The position numbers and the translations under genes were made by a program. The notes under the pieces are model-generated. The model was given only the letters and a program-made list of their open reading frames with translations. It ran no database searches and was not told where the DNA came from. Positions 18,301 through 18,309 of a stretch of DNA of 18,309 nt are shown here, in pieces. Each line of letters starts with the position of its first letter. Within the stretch, counting starts at the first letter, position 1. The DNA is taken from assembly GCA_026770585.1 (NCBI GenBank), contig MU646375.1, positions 773,130 through 791,438 of the forward strand. Direction: 5' to 3'. The DNA is from Baffinella frigidus (Eukaryota > Cryptophyceae > Cryptomonadales > Baffinellaceae).

Positions 18301-18309
18301 GAGGGTCTC
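317..18309 (+). CDS. Giant multi-exon gene: kinase-TIR-ankyrin-helical repeat-ankyrin-SH3-like protein (partial at both ends)
   Basis: I read one spliced gene of about 26 exons, with coding segments at 317-387, 1356-1483, 1589-1729, 2067-2208, 2794-2856, 3013-3267, 3367-3529, 3852-3907, 4193-4366, 5151-5531, 5617-6392, 6579-7320, 7464-9383, 9768-9842, 10300-10374, 10792-10866, 11778-11816, 12372-12458, 12958-13008, 13229-13264 (tentative), 13797-13895, 14559-14657, 15434-15532, 16037-16135, 16860-16958 and 17788-18309. Phases match at every junction except a conflict inside 2067-2208. The kinase N-lobe and HRD motif lie upstream of the window, and no stop is reached at its end. The product combines Ser/Thr-type kinase, TIR, ankyrin and SH3-like modules, so a cytosolic signalling protein is likely; no signal peptide or membrane segment is visible. 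It could instead be two or three adjacent genes. The weakest link is the 784-bp gap 4367-5150, but no in-frame ATG opens the block after it before about 5196, which favours splicing. Confidence 0.65.
388..1355 (+). other. Intron 1 (968 bp) with foldback element
   Basis: This GT-AG intron interrupts the DFG glycine codon. It holds a perfect short hairpin at 660-679 (arms ACTCCCGGA), two CCCTACGG/CCGTAGGG hairpin pieces near 557-600, and a foldback element at 736-862 with a third copy at about 881-907. I see no second gene in it. Confidence 0.65.
736..907 (+). repeat. Foldback element with 31-nt inverted arms plus a direct copy
   Basis: Positions 736-766 are the reverse complement of 832-862 with 3 mismatches over 31 nt. 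A further direct copy of the right arm, more diverged, starts at 881. The arms contain CTCGAG and a TTGAAATAGTCCC-type core. A small non-autonomous element or an inverted duplication would explain it. Confidence 0.6.
1356..1483 (+). CDS. Exon 2: kinase activation loop (GTPAFMPPE)
   Basis: The exon begins with two bases that complete the DFG glycine carried from 387 and ends in phase 0 at CAG|GTATTG. It encodes a long acidic activation segment (FEAEEAEEAPAAS), then GGTPAFMPPEQFQ, equivalent to the GTPxYMAPE motif of Ser/Thr kinases. The usual APE is PPE here, a substitution that keeps the key Glu. The acceptor is ACCCCTCAG. Confidence 0.85.
1589..1729 (+). CDS. Exon 3: kinase subdomain IX (DLWSLG)
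   Basis: This phase 0-0 exon of 47 codons lies between CGTTGCAG and GTGCGG. It encodes KLTEACDLWSLGVALFMLL, the F-helix signature (DxWSLG) of protein kinases, followed by a PF-containing loop and FWSNVIGNPNE. The conserved Asp that anchors the catalytic loop is present. The preceding intron (1484-1588) is short, with repeated GTGAGTGTGT motifs. Confidence 0.88.
1730..2066 (+). other. Intron 3 (337 bp)
   Basis: GT-AG intron between the kinase F-helix exon and the C-terminal kinase exon. It contains a short GATGC microsatellite near 1807-1822 and a GT-rich tract near 1962-1980. Nothing else recognisable. Confidence 0.6.
2067..2208 (+). CDS. Exon 4: kinase C-terminal helices, with a reading-frame conflict
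   Basis: The acceptor is GCCCAG and the donor CAG|GTGATG. Read in phase 0 from exon 3, it gives VLDEEGSSISVVMAEVVSKSMKKRPGR in two stretches, matching the last kinase helices with the RP signature. After about 2150 this frame becomes Arg/Cys-rich, while the frame one base over reads ERFENAARMRAALMHVQ, which looks like a normal kinase end and finishes in phase 0 at the donor. Either one base is extra (homopolymer error or real frameshift), or the next exon starts at an acceptor ending at 2788 that absorbs the phase. Confidence 0.65.
2209..2793 (+). other. Intron 4 (585 bp) with purine tract
   Basis: The first 120 bp after the donor are a GA-rich tract (about 2214-2335). It is followed by two copies of a CGTCTGGTACTAGTC motif (about 2341-2395) and then mixed sequence with no coding signal. 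The last 60 bp are C/T-rich, as expected before the acceptor. Confidence 0.6.
2214..2335 (+). repeat. GA-rich microsatellite tract
   Basis: A nearly uninterrupted run of GA, GAGA, GAAA and GGGGA units on the coding strand. Its polarity is opposite to the CT tract at 3909-4146. Confidence 0.9.
2794..2856 (+). CDS. Exon 5: start of TIR domain (box 1)
   Basis: The exon encodes GQTCYHIMLSYRVSTDSD, where the IMLSYR strand with a downstream Asp is box 1 of TIR domains. Three candidate acceptors lie close together (ending at 2788, 2793 and 2799), the last two being an in-frame NAGNAG type. The donor can be at 2857 (GTGGTC) or 2860 (GTCTGA), both in phase 0, so one Val is uncertain. The following intron is short, made of telomere-like heptamers. 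Confidence 0.8.
2866..3008 (+). repeat. Degenerate CCCTAAA telomere-like repeat in intron 5
   Basis: The short intron between the first two TIR exons is built from heptamer variants such as CCCTGAA, CCCTAAA and CCCTCAC. The C-rich strand is the coding strand. Confidence 0.8.
3013..3267 (+). CDS. Exon 6: TIR domain core
   Basis: This is an 85-codon phase 0-0 exon. It encodes the first TIR helix (VYELYKALNNAV), strand B (VRVKVYLDRF), a KDWQQGFSEGLRSSLIF segment matching TIR box 2 topology, and the MPVLSSGYLGPLAG loop, then a Gly/Arg-rich insertion before the next exon. In TIR proteins this region builds the sheet and the BB and DD loops. The acceptor is GAATCAG and the donor GTTAAG, a weak but acceptable site. 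Confidence 0.88.
3367..3529 (+). CDS. Exon 7: TIR domain catalytic helix (DNVLLEL)
   Basis: The exon starts after GCGCAG and encodes DNVLLELLLAKALTE, then MLQDIFPVIVGDRLDDGGMS. The Glu at 3382-3384 aligns with the position used as the catalytic Glu for NAD+ cleavage in plant and animal TIR enzymes (the xLxEL helix). The DNVLLE...IFPVIVGD pattern is one I recall from protist and fungal multi-domain TIR proteins. The exon ends in phase 1 at GTAACG. Enzyme activity is predicted, not shown. Confidence 0.85.
3530..3851 (+). other. Intron 7 (322 bp)
   Basis: GT-AG intron with donor GTAACG and acceptor CCACCAG. It contains no repeat I recognise. An open stretch within it lacks conserved features. 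Confidence 0.55.
3852..3907 (+). CDS. Exon 8: TIR-distal linker
   Basis: This short 56-bp exon lies between CCACCAG and AAG|GTACAC. It starts in phase 1, taking the G carried from 3529 to make Asp, and encodes RGSCGGKFPQMASPATSK. The exact phase match with exon 7 and with exon 9 supports it. The next intron is almost pure CT. Confidence 0.65.
3909..4161 (+). repeat. Long CT microsatellite ending in (CG)n
   Basis: Intron 8 (3908-4192) is almost entirely CT, CTCTGT and CTTTCGCTCT units, with a CTCTCTATCTCCCCCTCTCT block repeated three times between about 4018 and 4136, then an alternating CGCGCGCG run (about 4147-4161). It forms an extreme polypyrimidine tract before the exon 9 acceptor. Confidence 0.92.
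4193..4366 (+). CDS. Exon 9: helical segment after TIR
   Basis: This 58-codon phase 0-0 exon follows CTTCACCAG. It encodes AATLFLVKENVSSGG, SVSETVAQVMKFQSVVLSKS and ITEEQRALLFSLSQTLQAAK, predicted helical, likely the last TIR helices or a linker. If the donor at 4367 is not used, the frame runs on to a TAG at 4445-4447, so intron retention would truncate the product after kinase plus TIR. I prefer splicing to 5151. Confidence 0.7.
4367..5150 (+). other. Intron 9 (784 bp), less GC-rich
   Basis: This gap between TIR-end exon 9 and helical exon 10 is lower in GC than the exons and lacks the heptamer repeats of other introns. No conserved ORF, tRNA or promoter motif is evident. It is the most likely place for a gene boundary if the region is really two genes. 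Confidence 0.5.
5151..5531 (+). CDS. Exon 10: helical linker
   Basis: This 127-codon phase 0-0 exon has its acceptor at CTTGCTGAG and its donor at AAG|GTGGAA. It is rich in Ala, Glu, Val and Arg, with heptad-like stretches such as HNLQADLEALKGMQ and TRLVERVREAVEEHASAL, so alpha-helical or coiled-coil. No family is recognised. No ATG opens this block before about 5196, arguing that it is an internal exon. The next intron is only about 85 bp. Confidence 0.7.
5617..6392 (+). CDS. Exon 11: ankyrin repeats and UVR-like helical hairpin
   Basis: This 776-bp exon follows GTGGCAG and ends in phase 2 before GTTCGC. After a charged helix (KLMKQNQARFAEEKGKEQAD) come about four ankyrin repeats over 5773-6144: AFASLVDAVLSG, then GNCPLHLACCGAHTEVVRCL, then GRSGLHLCALSDARGAAHAI, then DGRTAASIAVDLGHAEVAAM. 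The TPLH-type core is clearest in the second. A helical tail follows; TKEESAVKEKRYDDAENLSQ (about 6292-6351) resembles the UVR hairpin motif seen in UvrB/UvrC and other proteins. Ankyrin repeats bind protein partners; the partner is unknown. Confidence 0.85.
6579..7320 (+). CDS. Exon 12: helical repeat unit 1 (diverged)
   Basis: The exon completes the Arg codon begun at 6391-6392 (phase 2) after an acceptor GGCGGCAG. It encodes a long Ala/Glu/Arg-rich helical region. Its end, GTTLEALASCVAVAVDEFAR...GTVAAGFVEQL, is clearly homologous to the end of the unit in the next exon (SLEDLSECVNRATSAFQQRL...GSVAAGCIEQL), so it closes a diverged first copy of the unit. It appears to end at CAG|GCGAGA, a GC donor, because that restores both the frame and the repeat register. 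Confidence 0.75.
7321..7463 (+). other. Intron 12 (143 bp), GC-AG type
   Basis: Splicing CAG|GCGAGA to TTTGCAG|GCG keeps phase 0 and gives QLRSRGRQ-AVEAQREA, which aligns without gaps to QLCAQGRLKMEAQREA in the next repeat unit. The nearest GT (7313) would break the frame. Confidence 0.65.
7464..9383 (+). CDS. Exon 13: large exon with 234-residue helical repeats (weakly GBP C-terminal-like)
   Basis: This 640-codon phase 0-0 exon is the largest in the window. Two close copies of a 702-bp (234-residue) unit begin at 7470 and 8172: EAQREAAVRQAVEEG with LGAIQALPCNTAQSF, and EAQREAAVRRAVEEG with LGAIEALPCNTADLF. The rest is all helix with no membrane segment. The order (AxxxAVxxG, ALPxNT, ARDAG, then RNxxxxxxxxC) faintly recalls the helical C-terminal domain of guanylate-binding proteins, but there is no GTPase domain; I treat the family as unrecognised. 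A large scaffold or oligomerisation arm is a reasonable guess. The frame continues to a TGA at 9429-9431 if the donor at AAG|GTGCGG is skipped. Confidence 0.8.
7470..8873 (+). repeat. Two tandem copies of a 702-bp coding unit
   Basis: Copies start at 7470 and 8172 and agree best over their first 100 to 180 bp, for example GAGGCGCAGCGCGAGG and GCGCTCCCGTGCAACAC. Similarity fades later in the unit, and the exact end of the second copy is uncertain. A diverged third copy ends at 7320. Confidence 0.8.
9384..9767 (+). other. Intron 13 (384 bp)
   Basis: GT-AG intron after the largest exon. It holds one perfect hairpin, GTGAAGCCA-C-TGGCTTCAC (9529-9547). Nothing else recognised. Confidence 0.55.
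9768..9842 (+). CDS. Exon 14: charged coiled-coil exon
   Basis: This 25-codon phase 0-0 exon lies between TTCCCAG and AAG|GTGTGA. It encodes AAAEEQDWKEVEESARREEE followed by ERRAK, a highly charged single helix. It has the same length and phase as the next two exons, so all three probably share an ancestral exon. Confidence 0.7.
9843..10299 (+). other. Intron 14 (457 bp)
   Basis: GT-AG intron with short GGGGTCTGA/GGGGTCC-type repeats at about 9942-10003. Its final part matches the end of the next intron (GCCGACC/GTCTCAG region), reflecting the unit duplication. No gene seen. Confidence 0.55.
10300..10374 (+). CDS. Exon 15: coiled-coil repeat exon a
   Basis: This 75-bp phase 0-0 exon lies between CTGCCTCAG and AAG|GTGAGA. 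It encodes AEAERGAEAARQAAVAKAQE followed by EAEQK, an Ala/Glu helix. It is nearly identical to the 75-bp exon at 10792, and the surrounding intron sequence is duplicated with it. Confidence 0.8.
10792..10866 (+). CDS. Exon 16: coiled-coil repeat exon b
   Basis: This 75-bp phase 0-0 exon is a copy of the exon at 10300, encoding AEAARKVEAARQAVVAKAQS followed by EADEK. The acceptor is GGTCTCAG and the donor GTGGGG. The start-to-start distance between the copies is 492 bp. Confidence 0.8.
11096..11248 (+). repeat. Long inverted repeat (70-nt arms, 13-nt loop)
   Basis: Positions 11096-11165 pair with 11179-11248 with only 3 mismatches, leaving the loop 11166-11178. It lies in intron 16 between two blocks of the tandem unit and is absent from the sibling introns, so it is a later insertion or inverted duplication. 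Confidence 0.9.
11475..11567 (+). repeat. Nested palindrome cluster
   Basis: A GAAGAAGGGTGTTTTCCGA arm (11475-11493) pairs perfectly with 11549-11567. A second direct copy of most of it (about 11526-11543) can pair with the same right arm, and GTTTTGGT/ACCAAAAC (11501-11508, 11517-11524) forms an inner hairpin. Confidence 0.85.
11778..11816 (+). CDS. Exon 17: shortened coiled-coil repeat exon c
   Basis: This 39-bp phase 0-0 exon encodes AAAAKAQKDEAEK between GCTGCAG and AAG|GTGAGG. It matches the last 13 residues of exons 15 and 16; the first 12 are missing while the frame is kept. The downstream intron start is very like that after exon 15, which supports the call despite the small size. 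Confidence 0.7.
12372..12458 (+). CDS. Exon 18: linker into second ankyrin array
   Basis: This 29-codon phase 0-0 exon follows CTCGCAG and ends at AAG|GTAACG. It encodes AEPAAEGKKLLAADPEALIA followed by AAKAGDIDK. The LIAAAKAGDIDK part is the first helix of a capping ankyrin repeat, completed by the next exon. The donor sits just upstream of an inverted-repeat cluster. Confidence 0.75.
12459..12957 (+). other. Intron 18 (499 bp) with inverted repeats
   Basis: Starts with an inverted-repeat cluster (12475-12638) carrying CCGTAGG motifs, then ordinary sequence to the acceptor at 12957. No gene recognised. Confidence 0.55.
12475..12638 (+). repeat. Imperfect nested inverted repeats
   Basis: 12475-12498 pairs imperfectly with 12615-12638, and 12492-12516 pairs with 12548-12572. 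The outer arm begins 16 bp after the exon 18 donor. CCGTAGG/CCTACGG motifs also occur in intron 1, hinting at a shared element. Confidence 0.65.
12958..13008 (+). CDS. Exon 19: second half of capping ankyrin repeat
   Basis: This 17-codon phase 0-0 exon lies between TTCCTTGCAG and GAG|GTACGT, both strong sites. It encodes IHQIIAAGGNVAVKNSE, which joins exon 18 to give a complete first ankyrin repeat ending in the usual (G)xNVxxKxx turn. Confidence 0.8.
13009..13796 (+). other. Intron between capping ankyrin exon and first 99-bp exon (788 bp, holding the tentative exon 20)
   Basis: Its last 190 bp (about 13603-13796) is the first copy of the conserved pre-exon block seen before every 99-bp ankyrin exon. 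The remainder is unique, apart from the tentative 36-bp exon at 13229. Confidence 0.6.
13229..13264 (+). CDS. Exon 20 (tentative): short insert between ankyrin repeats
   Basis: A 36-bp open stretch lies between a good acceptor (CTGTTCTCCAG) and donor (ATG|GTAGGG), in phase 0 at both ends. It encodes SVATLQYIHCHM. It would insert 12 residues between the capping repeat and the next one, which is unusual for an ankyrin stack. Skipping it also keeps the frame, so it may be an alternative exon or chance. Confidence 0.4.
13797..13895 (+). CDS. Exon 21: ankyrin repeat exon A (99 bp)
   Basis: This exon is exactly 33 codons, phase 0-0, between TTGCAG and AAT|GTAAGA. It encodes KGMTPLHLAVKEGKMAAIQA followed by LLTAKADVHAKSN, one complete ankyrin repeat with the TPLH and LLxxKADVxAK signatures. 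It is the first of five equal-length tandem copies. Confidence 0.92.
13994..14240 (+). repeat. Degenerate telomere-like heptamers, ankyrin intron A
   Basis: CCGTAAA, CCCTAAA and CCTGAAT variants fill the middle of intron 13896-14558. The C-rich strand is the coding strand, as in all other introns with this repeat. Confidence 0.7.
14559..14657 (+). CDS. Exon 22: ankyrin repeat exon B (99 bp)
   Basis: This exon is 33 codons, phase 0-0, between TGGCGCAG and GAT|GTAAGA. It encodes EEETPLHVAAFVGEVAAIKA followed by LLAAKADVHAKAD. One full ankyrin repeat. Confidence 0.92.
14758..15080 (+). repeat. Degenerate telomere-like heptamers, ankyrin intron B
   Basis: Heptamer variants (CCCTAAA, CCCTGAA, CACTCAA) fill the middle of intron 14658-15433. 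No coding signal. Confidence 0.7.
15434..15532 (+). CDS. Exon 23: ankyrin repeat exon C (99 bp)
   Basis: This exon is 33 codons, phase 0-0, between TTGTGTAG and GAT|GTAAGA. It encodes EGVTPLQLAAVQGKVAAIQA followed by LLAAKADVYATDD. The usual His of TPLH is Gln. The acceptor is TAG rather than CAG. Confidence 0.92.
15650..15835 (+). repeat. Degenerate telomere-like heptamers, ankyrin intron C
   Basis: The shortest of the heptamer blocks, in intron 15533-16036, which also lacks the CACACATCACCTGAG block found in the others. This explains the short 603-bp spacing to exon D. Confidence 0.65.
16037..16135 (+). CDS. Exon 24: ankyrin repeat exon D (99 bp)
   Basis: This exon is 33 codons, phase 0-0, between TTTTGCAG and AAT|GTAAGA. 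It encodes DGRTALHCAAVAGKVAAIQA followed by LLAAKADVHAKNN. It is the closest in sequence to exon C. Confidence 0.92.
16240..16570 (+). repeat. Degenerate telomere-like heptamers, ankyrin intron D
   Basis: Heptamer variants fill the middle of intron 16136-16859, with shared CCGTACACCGTAAA and CCTGAGCCC pieces also found in the neighbouring introns. Confidence 0.7.
16860..16958 (+). CDS. Exon 25: ankyrin repeat exon E (99 bp)
   Basis: This exon is 33 codons, phase 0-0, between ATGCCGCAG and AAT|GTGAGA. It encodes EGHTSLHYAASEGHEAAIKV followed by LLAAKAGVQAKDN. The donor is GTGAGA rather than the GTAAGA of the other copies. Confidence 0.92.
17070..17400 (+). repeat. Degenerate telomere-like heptamers, ankyrin intron E
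   Basis: Heptamer variants fill the middle of intron 16959-17787, upstream of the perfect hairpin at 17571-17732. Confidence 0.7.
17571..17732 (+). repeat. Perfect inverted repeat (74-nt arms, 14-nt loop)
   Basis: Positions 17571-17644 are the exact reverse complement of 17659-17732, with the loop 17645-17658. The right arm is the normal conserved pre-exon block (compare 15300-15375 and 16725-16800); the left arm is its inverted copy. So this is an inverted duplication of native intron sequence rather than a foreign element. Confidence 0.95.
17788..18309 (+). CDS. Exon 26: degenerate ankyrin repeat, charged helix and SH3-like domain (runs off window)
   Basis: The exon follows GTTTTGCAG in phase 0 and is open to the window end. 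It starts with a shortened ankyrin repeat (DGETPLVAAIQATKADVHAK), missing roughly 12 residues including the HxAAxxGK helix and most of LLAA. A charged helix follows (about 17851-18090). Then comes an SH3-like fold (about 18091-18309): VAVRAAPSVSSEKVGSLGPG, GNKWLKLQ and AGWILDKI fit the bacterial-type SH3 (SH3b) pattern with its VRxxPS start, W.KL and GWI strand. SH3b modules typically bind peptides or cell-surface polymers. Family assignment is moderate; the domain may be cut by the window edge. Confidence 0.85.

Overview
The window is nuclear DNA from a eukaryote, most likely a GC-rich microalga or other protist. Coding blocks are GC-rich and broken by frequent GT-AG introns plus one apparent GC-AG intron. 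The introns carry degenerate plant/alga-type telomere-like heptamers (CCCTAAA family), polypyrimidine and polypurine tracts, and foldback sequences. I cannot name the species. There is no bacterial gene organisation, no RNA gene, no CRISPR array and no recognisable transposase.

Everything recognisable as coding lies on the + strand. It fits one very large gene, open at both ends, of about 26 exons and roughly 6.5 kb of coding sequence (about 2,150 residues visible). Exon phases agree across the whole window, with one frame conflict near 2142-2208. In order the product shows: the C-lobe of a protein kinase (317-2208), a TIR domain with the presumed catalytic Glu (2794-4366), a helical linker (5151-5531), about four ankyrin repeats and a UVR-like helical hairpin (5617-6392), a long helical region with a duplicated unit of about 234 residues (6579-9383), short coiled-coil exons (9768-11816), a second ankyrin array made largely of one-repeat-per-exon 99-bp units (12372-17850), and a charged helix followed by an SH3-like domain at the window end (17851-18309).

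The second half records repeated local tandem duplication. One exon-plus-intron unit made the short coiled-coil exons and a second made the five 99-bp ankyrin exons. The introns share long repeated segments and include two strong hairpins: 74-nt perfect arms near 17571-17732 and 70-nt arms near 11096-11248.

The domain set (kinase, TIR, ankyrin, helical repeats, SH3-like) suggests a signalling or innate-immunity-like receptor/adaptor in which ankyrin repeats bind partners and the kinase and TIR act as output domains. That role is inference from architecture. Most open frames on the - strand and in other frames are shadows of these exons or of intron repeats.
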